DNA from: Isoetes taiwanensis | Lineage: Eukaryota > Streptophyta > Lycopodiopsida > Isoetales > Isoetaceae | NCBI GenBank assembly: GCA_021234155.1 | Contig: JAJEKV010000057.1 | Location: 978,300 to 1,042,299, forward strand | Length of the DNA: 64,000 bases | Direction: 5' to 3' | Part shown: positions 1 to 13,465 of the stretch, piece by piece | Layout of the letters: every line of letters begins with the position of its first letter | Position numbering within the stretch: the stretch's first letter is position 1 | Position numbers and translations under genes: made by a program | Notes under the pieces: generated by a model | Told to the model about the DNA's origin: nothing | What the model saw: the letters and a program-made list of their open reading frames with translations, nothing else | Databases searched by the model: none

Positions 1-159
1 TTTTTATACGCTTTTTCACATGGTTTTTCTATGATTTCGTTGTTGTATTCGTTGAGGTGTACTAAATAGTATTTCTAGAGTGCACCCTTTATGGGCCGTT
101 GATTTTCGTTGGTTGGAACAATCCGAGGGTTGTTATCTTTCTCTGCATGTGTTTGTGCA

Positions 160-385
160 TGAACACTGCGCATGTGTATGCATGTGCATGTGCACATGCA
201 TGTGCATGTGCATGTTCATGTGCATGTGCATGTATATGCATGTGCATGTGTATTGTGCATGTGCATGTGCATGTGCAAGTGCAAGTGCAAGTGCAAGTGC
301 AAGTGCAAGTGCAAGTGCAAGTGCAAGTGCAAGTGCATGTGCATGTGTGCATGTGTGTGCATGTGTGCATATGCATGTGTACTTG
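160..385. repeat. GTGCAT / GTGCAA short tandem repeat
   Basis: Hexamer-scale repeat. GTGCAT units dominate at about 172-262 and 335-385, with a purer block of about ten GTGCAA units at 274-335. All six frames are open across it (Cys-Met, Ala-His, Val-Gln type dipeptides), which is a by-product of the repeat and not coding evidence. Confidence 0.95.
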
Positions 386-1110
386 CCCTCTTTGATTCTT
401 ATTGCCGGAGTGGATTTTACTTCCACGAGATGGATTTTTTGCTCACACTTACAAAGGTATTTGTTTTTTAATGTTTCTTCAGTTAGCATAATGTTTTCTT
501 TTACAAGGTATTGGTTTCCTGATTCTACAATGTAGTGCTGCAAAATCCCCTTTTGTTTCCTTCCTAATATTTATTTGCGCAGATTCAAGTTTAGGGCCCT
601 CTGTTTCCTTCCAACTCTTGGATATTCACGGCTGCGGATTGTTCATAGCAGCCAGCCTTTAGCTTCAATCAACAAATGGATTCTTATGCACACAACAGGC
701 GGATTATTCCACGCCCTTTTCCATGTCACGCAAATCAGTCAAACAGTAGCCACAAGAATGCATTTATATTGTAGGTTTGGAACTTTAATCGAACCATAAG
801 GTGAATCATGCATTACCTTTAAGCTAGAGATGGAGCATCCAAAATCATATGGATTGATAAACAATGGTGTCATTGTGAAAGAGAAATAGTTGTAGCGGAA
901 GTAACAATATGTAGCATAAATAACAGGGGGTTTTCTTTGTGTTGCAAACTTTATGACTTTCAGAATAATGGGATCAATCTGCTCTATCTTTATGGTAACT
1001 TTTACTTATGTTCTATTTGTTTTATTGTGATCAAATTCAAAAGCTATAGGTGATGAAAGCCTCAAATGAATTCTAGTTTTTTCCTGGTTTGAATTCTAAA
1101 ATTTTTGTCA
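386..1110. other. No gene recognised
   Basis: AT-rich sequence with only short unconvincing reading frames, for example at 575-799. I see no motif, repeat or splice pattern to annotate. Confidence 0.5.
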
Positions 1111-1114
1111 CACC

Positions 1115-1152
1115 GGGGGGGGGGGTGACGTCCCTAAGGCCCCGAAGGGGCC
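1115..1152. repeat. G11 run and GGCCCC-GAA-GGGGCC hairpin
   Basis: An 11-base G run (1115-1125) is followed by a perfect 6-bp stem with a GAA loop (1138-1152). It lies just outside the foldback element and may be part of its edge. No function is inferred. Confidence 0.6.
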
Positions 1153-1204
1153 AAAAAAATGTTTTGGCAACACAAACCATTAACATCCAACATATAAAAA
1201 TTAA

Positions 1205-1675
1205 ATCCCCAACACATAACAACCATTGACATTAACAACCAACATATAACTACCATTGACATTAATTAACACAACCATTGGGTCCAACACATTTAAATTA
1301 AAATCCCCCTTAAACCCCCTTTGGTTTGGGTGCATATTCACAAGGGGGTGACGTAGGGCAGCGAGAGCCCTCATAATTGTATTTTGCACGTACGAAATCA
1401 ACACCATATAGTATTCCACTTGAAATCTTACAGTATTTTGCGAATCTTGTTATACAGTATAGCAAATTTTGTACTTGCATACCCCACAAACGAGGAACTT
1501 TACGTACGGTATAGATTAAGGAATAAGGGGTGAATATGCCTATCCAACAGCTCTCGTTGCCCGGAGTCACCCCCCGTGTGAATATGCACCCAAACCAAAG
1601 GGGGTTTAAGGGGGATTTTAATTTAAATGTGTTGGACCCAATGGTTGTGTTAATTAATGTCAATGGTCACTATAA
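1205..1675. mobile_element. Foldback / MITE-like element with long inverted arms
   Basis: The left arm (about 1240-1368) and right arm (about 1550-1670) are near-perfect reverse complements over more than 100 bp. Both include the block GGGTGCATATTCAC and the block around CCATTGGGTCCAACAC. The left edge also has small tandem copies of CAACATATAACTACCATTG. The interior (1369-1549) shows no coding signal. The element abuts the broken end of the gag remnant to its right and may have inserted into it. No clear target duplication was found. Confidence 0.7.
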
Positions 1676-3325
1676 CTACAGGATTTTGTTTGTCAAAGGA
1701 TTGTGTCTTGAAGGTAGAAATTGTGTCCTTGGTCTGAAACATTTCCTCATATATACCAATGCTAGGCAAATATCGTGCCAGCATACTCAATGGTAACGGG
1801 ATTGGAGTATTTTGAATAACTTGGTTAAGTTTAGATATTTCCATATCTTGATTATCAATATTTGTTTCAAATTCCTTGAAACCAGGCATATATTTTGCAA
1901 CCACTTTCAAAGGTGTTGGAATCAGGATTTTTTGAATTTGAGCTTTAAGTAATTTCATATCATTCAACACTTGGTCTTCCAAAGGTTCATTTTGATCATT
2001 TTGAGGACTTTTATATTGCAAATCATTGATTTGATCCTTGACAAAATCAAACGTTTCCTTTTCTTTCTCAATTCCAGGATACTTGTTTGATTTTATCTTT
2101 TGAGAACTTGTTGAAATTTCAGGTATTTCTAAGCCCTCTTTCCTTGCTCTATTACGTGTTACGTGTTACAACATTCGCTTCTGTTGTATATTCAAGGCTA
2201 ACCATTCTAGCCTCAGTAACTTTGTCTCTAACATCTTCCTTTGCACTGGTAAGTTTTTTCTTTCTTAGGCCTAGGGCATTGACGTGACAAATGACCCTTT
2301 TCTCCACAGTTCCAACACTCAATTATTCTACTCTTCTTATCCTTGTCATCTTGTGAAACTACGAAACTTTGAGTAGTTTCTTTTTCTTTCTTCTTATTAA
2401 AATAAGAATCTTTGGTATTATGATTATTTCTTTCACATATGTGACAATACATCTTTTCCAGATTTGTATAGCATTCCGTAGCATAGTGTCCAGGCTTAGA
2501 ACACCTAGTACACCAGATAAAACTTCTCTTTTGCTCTCTTTTAGCTAGTTTTTTCATTTCTTCTTCCATTGTCTGTAATTTATTTTGTATTTCTATCACG
2601 CCTTTGAATTCTTGGACATCTTCTTATGTGCCAAAGAATCCAGTTCAGATTTATTGTGTTTCTCATTGCCAAAAATTGCACTAAGTTCAACAGCTCTCTT
2701 AGCTGCTGCTTCCAAAGTATCTGGACCATCAAGTTCCAATTGTTGCTTCATTTTAGTAGGAAAACCTTGTACAAACCACGTTACTAAATCATCTTGATGT
2801 GGTTTAGGATCTAGCTTACTAGCTAGTTTTGTGATTCTTAAAGCAAAGGATCTGGGATTTCCTCCAGGTTTTATCTGTGCAGACTTAAGATCCTCCTTAA
2901 TTTCCTTTTTGGTGGGAGTTATTTGGAAGATTTCTAAAAACTTTTATTTTAATTCCTTCCAAGTATTAATCCCATCCATGTTTTCATAAATCCAAATAGC
3001 TGTTTCCCCTTCCAAAGTGGTAGGAAAAACCACTAATCGTAAATCATCAGTTTCCTGATTATTTACTATGCTTATATTTTCAAATTGCCTAACGTGAGTT
3101 TTAGCATTAGTTTCAGAAGTCTTTCCTGATCCAAACTTTGGATAGGGTATGAAATTCTTTGAAGAACTCATGGTATATAATGCGCCAATATCTGGAAAAA
3201 TATCAGATGGCCTTTCAAGAGCAAGTTTTTTCTGCTCTCTTTTCTCTCGTCTCACAGTTCTATCAAGTTCTTCTTTTTGTCTAATTTCCTCTCTCTTTCT
3301 CCGTTCCTTGCTAGACTTTTATACA
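1676..3325 (-). pseudogene. Ty3/gypsy gag remnant with CCHC zinc knuckles
   Basis: Reading leftward, the first part (about 3255-2944) has a retrotransposon capsid signature: an acidic N-terminus, then HVRQFENISI and, further on, ETAIWIYENM and TWKEL. In-frame stops and frame changes follow. Two good zinc knuckles, CTRCSKPGHYATEC and CWNCGEKGHLSRQC, flank a degenerate third (CHICERNNH) at about 2510-2290. The last part (about 2021-1676) has two imperfect repeats, PTPLKVVAKYMPGF and PIPLPLSMLARYLP. This normally lies between the nucleocapsid and protease of such elements. No protease or RT follows, because the remnant stops at the foldback element. Several frame breaks make it non-functional. 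Confidence 0.75.
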
Positions 3326-3609
3326 TAAATGCCTTCAAGCATCATTAACAATGCTTACTGATCTGATTAGAGGTGTTAGTCCTCAAAAAGCCTCTTCAAA
3401 AAGCCTCTAATAAATCAGACTGCGCAGACCAGCTTTGGGTTTAACCATAATAAGTAATGATATACTTGGATATTATGGACGAAATTTGGCCCTGTGATAG
3501 AGCACTAGTATATCCACTTACCTTCCAAATTTCAGAAAAAACTAAGAACGTTAACTTAGTCAAATTACTACTGTAACAGATCTGAAATTCAGCAAAAACA
3601 AGGACCAAA

Positions 3610-3628
3610 TGTCCCGGCAACGGAACCA
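3610..3628 (-). promoter_or_regulatory. tRNA primer-binding site of the gag remnant
   Basis: On the reverse strand the sequence is TGGTTCCGTTGCCGGGACA. It closely resembles the TGGCGCCGTTGCCGGGGA-type site of plant Athila/Tat elements (tRNA-Asp primer). It lies four bases inside the sequence ...AATGAACA, a plausible LTR end, and about 290 bp ahead of the gag remnant. Confidence 0.65.
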
Positions 3629-3632
3629 AAAA

Positions 3633-4330
3633 TGTTCATTGTCTCTCACCCAGTGAATATTTAATCATCCAAAGCACAAATTTATGTCTTAGAAATAAGC
3701 TAAGAAAGAACTTGAATGCAATGATTCACATACCAGAGCATTTTCTAACCAAGCAGCGATTTTATCAATGCTAGATTCTCCAATCTCGAAGGTCTCCAGA
3801 GCAGTCATATTTGATACAAAGTGTTTTTGTCTTGAATCGATTGCCGGAATGGCAGAATAACGGCAAGCAGCGCTGCCCTAAAATGACCTTTCTTCCTTGA
3901 ATAATGTTTTGTTCATATTATTATTAGTTACGAATGCTTTTTACTTAAATTTTAGTTGAAGTGCAAAAAGCAAGAGACATTCATACGTTGCAAATGAGAT
4001 GACCAAAAGGCACTTTATTTCCAACAACGTCTAGTTTACAACAAAGCGTGAGGGATTTATATAGCCTTCCACAAAGTGTCTTTTCAAATCTTTCCATGTC
4101 ATCTCCTAATGGTCTAAGGCATAAAATCCATTATTTTATATTCTACTACAACATTATTATGATAATTATATAGCATCTTCTAAGGTCTTCACTGGAACTG
4201 CATGGTACTGCTACCGGCTTCATGTCCTCTTTTGCGTTTAAAGTGCCCGCCATAATCCTCAACTTCTCGGTGTCACTTGCATCTTTGAGATCTTCATCGC
4301 CCTCATTATCAGGAGGAGCATAAATGCCAC
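3633..4330 (-). mobile_element. Probable LTR of the gag remnant, outer end not located; no gene
   Basis: The inner LTR edge is set by the primer-binding site; on the plus strand it begins TGTTCATTGTCTC. The sequence to the right is AT-rich and non-coding. I could not find the matching outer end, and no partner LTR is visible, so the right limit is arbitrary. Confidence 0.4.
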
Positions 4331-5027
4331 CTTTGAATGGCTTTGCAAAAGTTTGCTAAGTTTTCCGAGTGCAAATGCAACCACAAAAGTGGAGTATCTA
4401 GGGCAACGGGCAACTTCCCTCTCCAGAACTGTGTTTTGGCTTTGCCAATGGACTCAAAACGTCGACTTTGCCCTAGGGACCAAGTTTTGTGGTTAGAAGG
4501 TCACCGCTTCTTTAAGCACAGCCAAAACAGCAAGTGTCGAGCACACTCATGGTCAATTGGCCTAGGGCGTGGATGTTGAATCCTGCCATGCAGGGCGTAA
4601 GTGTTTGTTTCTTTTGCAAAATGGACCATGTAACTTGATCCCTAGGGTAGGACGACATGGCAAAGTCGAATCGTCATTCCGGAGCCTCTGCAATGCCCGA
4701 AGAACAAAGTGCTTTGGTTTCTACACGGGCTTTGGACCTTGTCGGAGCAAGGCTCTTGAATGGGAAATTCAACAGTCGGATAGGGGAACCGAGCTCCCGG
4801 AGGATGGCCATTAACATACGGCCCCCTCGGGGGATCCCTGCCAAGATCGACTGCCTCGGGTTTCAAGCAGATCACCAAGACTCAACCATCCAGAGCCATC
4901 CGGATAGCATGGACGCCGCCCGAGAACTAGGAGCAAGCCAATGATCTAGTATGTGGTTGATTTGATATGCAATGCCGGCTTCCCGACCGACATTAAGCCG
5001 AGTTTGCATCTTTTCTTAGCCTTACGG
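4331..5027. other. No gene recognised; possible LTR upstream part
   Basis: GC-richer sequence with overlapping open frames on both strands (4337-4944) that look like chance. From its position it may be the 5' half of the diverged H3-element LTR, but I could not align it to 42959-43550. Confidence 0.35.
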
Positions 5028-5029
5028 AA

Positions 5030-6111
5030 CCTCTAGATCCCTAGATTTTAGCCTCTAGCGAACGAATCTAACCATGTATGTTATGTTATTTTAGTTCATT
5101 GGATGATATAGATAGATAGATAGATAGATACATTATTGTCCCTTGTACCCTGAGGCCCGTGGACTTATGTAGCATGGGCGAGCTCCCTTACGGGTGCTAC
5201 TAGCACCCCTTGTGTATTGGGAAGGGGGGTAGAGACCCAGACCCTTTGTAGATGATGTTCCTAGAATAACCTCATTAGTACCCAGTAAATGCGGCCTGTG
5301 CATAGGAGGCCGTCTGGCTGTGGGCAGTGGGGTTAGACTGGCTGATAAGGAAGGCTTGTCTGGCTACAGTTGATCCCTCTGGTGCGTAGCAATAGCAGGG
5401 GAAGGTTGTGGGCTAGGTCTAATAGTTTGCCACTGAGTGTGGGCAAGGTATGGGCTCGACACGTCCTAGGTGATGCGTCGCCTCAGTGGGGTTCAAGTCG
5501 TAGACGAGCAATGGCTCTCTAGCTCTCCTGTAGTTGGCATGGACCTTCTAGAGGGGAGTGATCCCCTCCTACCTCATCGAGACTGGGGGATGCAACTCAA
5601 GAATAGTCCCTCTGACTATGCACCCGACAGGCCACGGTTACATTCCCAATACTTTTCACACTATCTGCAAAGCCTGCACAGGAGGGGCGGATGGAGTGGA
5701 CTATTCAACGGCCATGTTCTTGTGCCAGTCAAATCCATTTGCCATGAATTCAATGACTTCTGGAGATCCCACGCCATCAGTCGACTCCCATGAGTCTGTG
5801 CCTTGGGTAGGATTTCCCTTCTTTGTGGTGTTATTGATATTGTTGTTCAGATGTTATAGTGAGCCACCCTTCGAGATGGATGTGTATCTTATGTGATGCC
5901 ATGTGTCTATATTTTATGCACTTCCATAGCTAAGTAGATCCTGAGGGAGACAGGATGAATGACACGTCTATTCTTGCCCGTGGGGTTCTTGCCGACCATC
6001 AAGAACCCGATGATAGGTAGACGGCCTCGTGTTGACAGGTATGCACTGACAAGAGGGATGAACTCCAGTTCTATACGTGCGGAGCACCGTATACGAACAT
6101 GGGACGTCACA
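5030..6111 (+). mobile_element. Diverged LTR of a second H3-type retrotransposon
   Basis: From about 5209 this aligns in order with the LTRs at 42959-44523 and 54547-56117. Shared blocks are TTGGGAAGGGGGGTAGAG/A, CGGCCTGTG, the GGAGGGGCGGATGGAGTGGA block, GCCTTGGGTAGGAT and GCACCGTATACGA. It ends GGGACGTCACA exactly like the other LTRs. A GATA microsatellite lies at about 5109-5132. The 5' edge is uncertain. No 3' LTR of this copy is seen in the window. Confidence 0.8.
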
Positions 6112-6112
6112 A

Positions 6113-6129
6113 TAGTATCAGAGCCATGA
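6113..6129 (+). promoter_or_regulatory. Primer-binding site, initiator tRNA-Met type, mutated
   Basis: TAGTATCAGAGCCATGA follows the LTR end one base later. It matches the TGGTATCAGAGC plant site with a G-to-A change at its second base. Confidence 0.7.
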
Positions 6130-6347
6130 CCTTTGTGGACCAAGATCGAGCACCGGCCATTTCCCAAGTAGCACTAACAGTCTAGATCTTCAGTCTTGAA
6201 GTTAAAATCCCAAGCATGAACCTCGAATAATGGGGAAATTTTTTTCCCATTGTAGTACAAAAGGTTAGATAAGATTATGTAGAAGTTGTGTGCATTAATT
6301 ATAGTTAACTTTAGAAAACAATTTGCCAGTATGGACGTGAGTACTCA

Positions 6348-6600
6348 CATCGTGTGCCCGGGACCATACTGAGAATTCCAGTCGGCCTTCGTGCACGTCG
6401 TGAGTATTCAACTATAGTTGACCAAGAATAGTGAGCTCAATAGGTAATCGAACAGAGTAAATCGGCTTAAAATCAAAATCTAAGCTAGAAAAATCCATTA
6501 GAATGCTAAGAAAACGAACAGAAGGAATAAATTAAAGGGCGTGAGCCCAGCACCCGACTAAGAATCTCAGTCGAGCCTTTGACACATGCCATGAGTAGTT
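6348..6600 (+). repeat. Two leader stem-loops of the diverged H3-type copy
   Basis: GAGTACTCACATCGTGTGC near 6348 can pair with GTGCACGTCGTGAGTATTC near 6392-6412. A second, shorter inverted repeat, CGACT...AGTCG, lies near 6553-6575. They occupy the same place as the hairpin pair of the 42.96-56.1 kb element, but the primary sequence differs. Confidence 0.5.
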
Positions 6601-6702
6601 GGAGTAAAATATCCTAAGGGAATCAGAGATTCCACTAAACACTTAAGCTCTAAATAGTTAGATAATATAACCCTCCTAGTAGAAACCCTAAAATCCCCAA
6701 CC

Positions 6703-6713
6703 CTATAAATAGA
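6703..6713 (+). promoter_or_regulatory. TATA box ahead of the histone-H3-like ORF1 (diverged copy)
   Basis: CTATAAATAGA lies 104 bp before the ORF1 start codon at 6817. The same 11-mer occurs 99 bp before ORF1 of the intact copy. Confidence 0.6.
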
Positions 6714-6816
6714 CCTCTTAGGGTATGCCATTTTGCATCCTTCCCTCTTAGTTATCTAGCTCCGGCCTGCAAGCCAATTTTAGGGCGCCAGTGAGGCGAT
6801 CGAGGCAAAATAAAAA

Positions 6817-7065
6817 ATGGCTCGCACTAAACAAACAGCAAGGGTGGTGGTAATGGAAGACGGATCGACAAGCATCCAGGTCCACACTATAGAATAAATG
6901 CACAAGCCAAGAAACGGAAGAGAAACGAAGATCCACAAAATCCCACAGATGGGCAAGAGGATCAACAAACACAGGAGGATCGAGAACAGAATCCTGAGAT
7001 ACAGGAACAGAGTGATCACGCAGAGGAGGACCAGGACGAGGGACCATCAAAGAAGGAGCGGAAGA
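6817..7065 (+). pseudogene. ORF1 remnant starting with the histone H3 tail
   Basis: ATG at 6817 opens MARTKQTAR, identical to the first nine residues of histone H3 (initiator Met included). The next residues (VVVMEDGSTSIQ...) differ from the intact copy, and the frame stops at 6895-6897. One frame over, from about 6895, the sequence continues as a highly charged protein (AKKRKRNEDPQ, then Glu/Gln/Asp-rich, then SKKERKK), matching the character of the middle of ORF1 at 45194-46405. A frameshift near 6890 therefore explains the stop. The H3 fold is missing because an internal deletion joins this region directly to pol at about 7066. Relative to the intact copy, the first nine codons carry five synonymous differences and no amino-acid change. 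Confidence 0.85.
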
Positions 7066-7620
7066 AAGTTCCAGCTTGAAACCGATCACCAAAGTCTCCA
7101 ATACGTCTTCACCCAAATATCTCAATCTAAGGCAAAGGAGATGGATGGAGTTCCTGGAAGAGTACGGGTTCGATATAGTGTACAGATGGGCAGACGAAGT
7201 GCACCAACCGGATATTGGAGGACATGTTGACAAACTATGTCTGGAATAAGCAGTCCAAGTGGGATGACTATATCCATTTGGCGGAGTTTGCATATAATAG
7301 TACCAAGCAGGATTCATCTCAAATGTCGCCATTTATTATCAATTATGGCTACTAATGCTTGATTCCAGATATATGGCACAACCCAGTATTCAAGGTAGAA
7401 GTTTCTCAACAGATGCTAGCTGACATGCAGCAGTTGGTCGAAGAAATCAGAAGATACTTTCTAGCAGCAAGAGATCAGATGAAGAGCCTAGCAGACAGGC
7501 ACAGAACACTGAGAGAGTTCTAGGTAGGGGAGGTGGGCTGGACCATTTAAAATAGTCGAAAGAGTAGGTAACCAATCCTACAAACTGGACTTGCCAGTAC
7601 ACTTGCAAATATTTTACACA
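7066..7620 (+). pseudogene. pol remnant: RNase H fragment joined to integrase C-terminal part
   Basis: At 7066-7230 the reading is [19 protein letters not shown], the RNase H segment found at 51952-52010 in the larger copy. From about 7230 it jumps to the late integrase segment (LAEFAYNSTKQDSSQMSPF), then to the stretch equivalent to 53040-53250, with stops and frame changes. The RT, protease, gag and early integrase are absent. The 3' end fades out near 7620 with no LTR. Confidence 0.8.
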
Positions 7621-7766
7621 TGACACAATTTAGATCGAAGACAATGATTTTGTCACAAGCAGGTGAAGCCCTGAATCATGGAAAACAAAGAGTTAGCCAT
7701 ACAAGAATGGCACACCAAGCGCGTTTTGTCCTTCATAAGTATTTTACATATCGCGCATGGCGTGAA

Positions 7767-9232
7767 TTACCTTTCATCATCAGAGCCTTTGTGGTCATCT
7801 CCAGCAGTCGTAGTGTATACTTCACTCCCCGGATGCTTACTGCCAGAAGCATCGACTCCACGGTTTAGTTCGGACATGTTTTCTTCTATGAAAGGTACTT
7901 TAGAGTTTTGTTTTCTAACCTCATTGGTTGAATCTGTGCTTGCATCATCTTGGCTTGTATCAGGAACTACCATAGTCGAAGTGACTGTACCCCCAAGTGT
8001 AATATTACCAGTTGGAATATTACCAAGCATAGACTCTATATTTTTTCTCCATGATCTCACGTTCCCCCGCTAGCATTGCGGCCTTCTCCTCGGGGGTTGC
8101 ATTGCTTCTTGAACATTCTGGAATTGCTCTTGGAGGCGATTGTGGAAGAGGAATCTGCTTAGCCCCATTGTACGGTACCAAAGCAAACGAGTTTTTATCC
8201 TTGCAGGACCCCAATTAGCCGTGGCTAATACCTTTTTGAAAAACACTACAAAAAAATCCCTGGACTGGTCACCATTGATAAAACTTAGATATCTCTTTGA
8301 TGTCTTCAGGGCTTCTCTACCAGTGTACTCTCCAACATGAAGTTCACAGCAAGTGGTATCAAATGGGGCGAAAGCCTCAACAAGATAACTAGCCAGATTG
8401 ATTGAAAACCCAGGTTTATTCAAGGGCCCCTTCTCTTTTGTTAGCAATTCTAGAGTGATGTCCTTTCAGGAAGGTCAGGAACATTAAATTCCTGGCATTC
8501 ATTTACTTCATCCTCATCATCTGCTTTGTACAACACATTTTTCAAGGTAGATTCATCCAAAAGAAAACATTGTCATGCACCTTTATCTAATGCGCCTTTG
8601 CTCTTAGTTACCTCATAGTCATCATCTGGCACAAGGGATATTATTATGAAGATTATACAGGAGCTTTTAAACTGCATCTTCAAATCAGTATCCTTTGTCT
8701 CAAAGAGAAGAGAACCTTCCCTAACGACCTTTAGGCATTCCATGTCGTATGAAGCCACCAAAGCATGCATATGCCTGGAGGGCATATGATCACAATAGTA
8801 AAGAGCTTCTCAGTTGTTAAGCCTATGCAACTAGTAGAAAAATCGTAATACTCTTTTTGAGTCATCCCCTTCTCTCCTTTTGCAGTCCTGCTATCCAATA
8901 CAAATAAAAAAATATTACGAGTGCCTATTGTTGTATCGGTTAGGAAACCCTTATAGCCAGTAGAGACCAGGTATTAGAGTGCAGGTAAATCACCACCAAT
9001 ATGTTTCAGGATGGCAACCTTTCTTCTCCGCCATCACCTTATCTGATAGTTTTGCAGTATGCTGCTGGTTCTTTGATTTTCTGTTTTTCAGAAAGTTCTT
9101 GGACCAGAAGACATATTTCTCGATGTCATCACCAGACACGCTATACTTGTCTAGCAGGCCAAGTTCAGACAATGTTACATCACCAGATAGCTTCTGAAGT
9201 TCTTGCCCAACTGCTACCTTCATAACTCGCAT
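7767..9232 (-). pseudogene. Unidentified host-gene remnant, several exon-like blocks
   Basis: Reading leftward, coding-like blocks are: 9232-8990 (LSGDVTLSELGLLDKYSV, then SGDDIEKYVFWSKNFLKNRK); about 8895-8573 in two frames (GMTQKEYYDFSTSCIGL, then HALVASYDMECLKVVREG); 8447-8070 (NKPGFSINLASYLVEAFAPF and YLSFINGDQSRDFFVVFFKK); and 8060-7767, a Ser/Thr/Asp-rich tail. Possible splice donors exist (AGATAAG|GTGATG near 9020), but frames change without clean introns. I do not recognise the family. It follows the FCP1-like remnant on the same strand and could be part of the same gene. Confidence 0.35.
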
Positions 9233-9950
9233 GTCCTTTATATGACTGCAACATTCAAACGAAGGACATTTTGTCCTTAACTGAAGAACCCTTCTTGTAC
9301 AGAACCTCTTTGTTTATGCATTGATCTACCAGTCAAATGACTTCATCATCCTAAAGGCCCTGTACTTTTCTCATCTCAGTAGTCTTCAAATAAAATATGG
9401 AAGTAGGGTCTAAGCACAATGGTGGAGGACACTTTTTTATGTCGGCGCACATGGTGCGTGTGCTATGCTTTAAAAACTATTTTCTTTGTATTTTGAAAAA
9501 AATAATTTTTATTTTTTTGATATTTTTCTCTAACACATATTTATGTTTTGCCTTAGAATATAAAATTTCAGCCCAAACGAACTTTTAAAAAAAGGGGGAT
9601 AAAAATAAAAAAAAATATTCATTAAGGTGGCGCTGGTGCTATGCTTGAATTTCGCAAAAATGCCCCCCAGCTGCATGCGTTTATCCAGTATCTTGAGGAG
9701 GCACTTTTCTTATTGTATCTGGTAGCTGTTTTTGAGCATAAGCATTCCAAAACTCGTTCTACTTCGCCCATGGCTTCGTCCTTAGAGAAGATGATCCTGT
9801 AGCATCTATATGGCCTTTGGAAGATGTTTCAGAAGTCTCCTTAGCTTCCTCCCCACTTTTGTTTCCTATCTTTCTGGGCCATGGCTTCTTATCTTGGATG
9901 AAGGGCATGCAGCATAACTTGGAATCAATACTCAAAATTACAAAAAGTAA
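9233..9950. other. No gene recognised; contains a dispersed-repeat edge
   Basis: At 9405 the sequence GGGTCTAAGCACAATGG resembles the repeat edge at about 22543 and, inverted, at about 58509. Two imperfect direct copies of GTGCTATGCTT occur near 9460 and 9640. The rest is AT-rich and non-coding. A short charged reading frame at 9905-9760 could be the tail of the FCP1-like remnant. Confidence 0.45.
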
Positions 9951-9956
9951 GTCATA

Positions 9957-10790
9957 TATATTACAAAAGGTGTACAATGGTATAGGAGTCATTGCAATTT
10001 TCAGAGTTGTTGGAGTCTTCAAGAGGGATGTCCAGCAACTGCCTTTGTACCTCTTGTAGAGCATTGAGGACATAATAGGCCGAGACAAGATTGTTGTTGA
10101 GACCGTAATCCAGCACATCAACTGTCCTTCTACAACCATACACCAGTGATTAACTATGAGATTGTTTCTTCAACTGTATGGGAAGACAAGGAATACAATG
10201 CTGGACACACAAATTGTCTTCTTCCTGCCCCTTGAAAGGCATAATAGGAAGGGTGGTGTGTGGAGGGTTTAGAAACTCTTTGTGTAGGCTGTCATCTACT
10301 AAGAAAATCATACCATGATATTTAGGAAAATCATCGAGTACAACCTCCAACTCCTTGAAAAAAAAGTTGCTTGATTGTGGTTGGATGCTCGCATGCATAG
10401 CATTGCTCTTGACCATATACCTTTAACAATCTAGTCCGCAATTCTGGGAACAATGCATCCACCATATCCCTTGTATTCCGAAGTAGAGAAGCACTCCATA
10501 TCACAATATCAAACCTCTGCAGTGCCCACTCCACAAACTCATGGTACCCTGGTCTGCACTTGTTTGTAGTTTCTTTTACAACATGGTTTGTATGAGGTGG
10601 AGGCAAGATTTTTTGGCTGCTTCTCCTCTATTGTATCTGTACCAGTACACCATTTATGTGCAGCACCATCAACTTCCGCCGGGGTTCCCACCCCTCAACG
10701 TTTGCACCCTCTATCAAGTTGTGCTGCGATCTGCTGGATTCTGCTATAGCTTTGCTACCCGATGATGGAGAGTGTTGAAATCCATAGTTA
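9957..10790 (-). pseudogene. FCP1/NLI-like HAD phosphatase domain, degenerate
   Basis: Reading leftward: RRKLMVLHINGVLV (about 10690), where active FCP1-family enzymes carry DxDx(T/V); an in-frame TAG about four codons later; RPGYHEFVEWALQRFDIVIW plus SASLLRNTRDMVDALFP (about 10560-10450); a frame change in the T8 run near 10365; and IFLVDDSLHKEFLNP (about 10310), the family VDDS motif. A final block, VSAYYVLNALQEVQRQLLDI, ends with a stop at about 9957. The first catalytic Asp is replaced by His and the second by Asn, so even an intact protein would probably lack phosphatase activity. The architecture matches the C-terminal part of the gene at 40.9-42.9 kb. A CT tract lies just upstream. Confidence 0.7.
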
Positions 10791-10813
10791 AACGCAGTTG
10801 TATTAGTATCTTC

Positions 10814-12481
<1,668 letters not shown>

Positions 12482-12565
<84 letters not shown>
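12482..12565. repeat. (CT)n microsatellite
   Basis: Pure CT tract of about 84 bp. Confidence 0.98.
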
Positions 12566-12567
<2 letters not shown>

Positions 12568-12781
12568 ATGCTAGCTACAATAGCGGGTAGCTTCGTGATT
12601 GATTTGATGCAGATGAGAGAGGCAGGAATTAAGGCTATAGAAATGTACTTGACAGACGAGGAAAGAGAGGAAAGTGATGACGATCCTCATGAGGGGTTGT
12701 CAGATGATAACTAGAAATCTATATTATGTAATTGGTCTTATAGACCTGATGGTCTCAAAAGACGCAATAAAACACATCACT

Positions 12782-13465
<684 letters not shown>

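Noticed and set aside
89-543. Overlapping reading frames with Cys-Met, His-Thr or Ala-Leu dipeptides
   Set aside because: Produced by the GTGCAT/GTGCAA tandem repeat; open in every frame, no start or domain evidence.
4337-4944. Overlapping 80-95 aa genes
   Set aside because: Open in several frames of both strands, no motif, inside a probable old LTR region.
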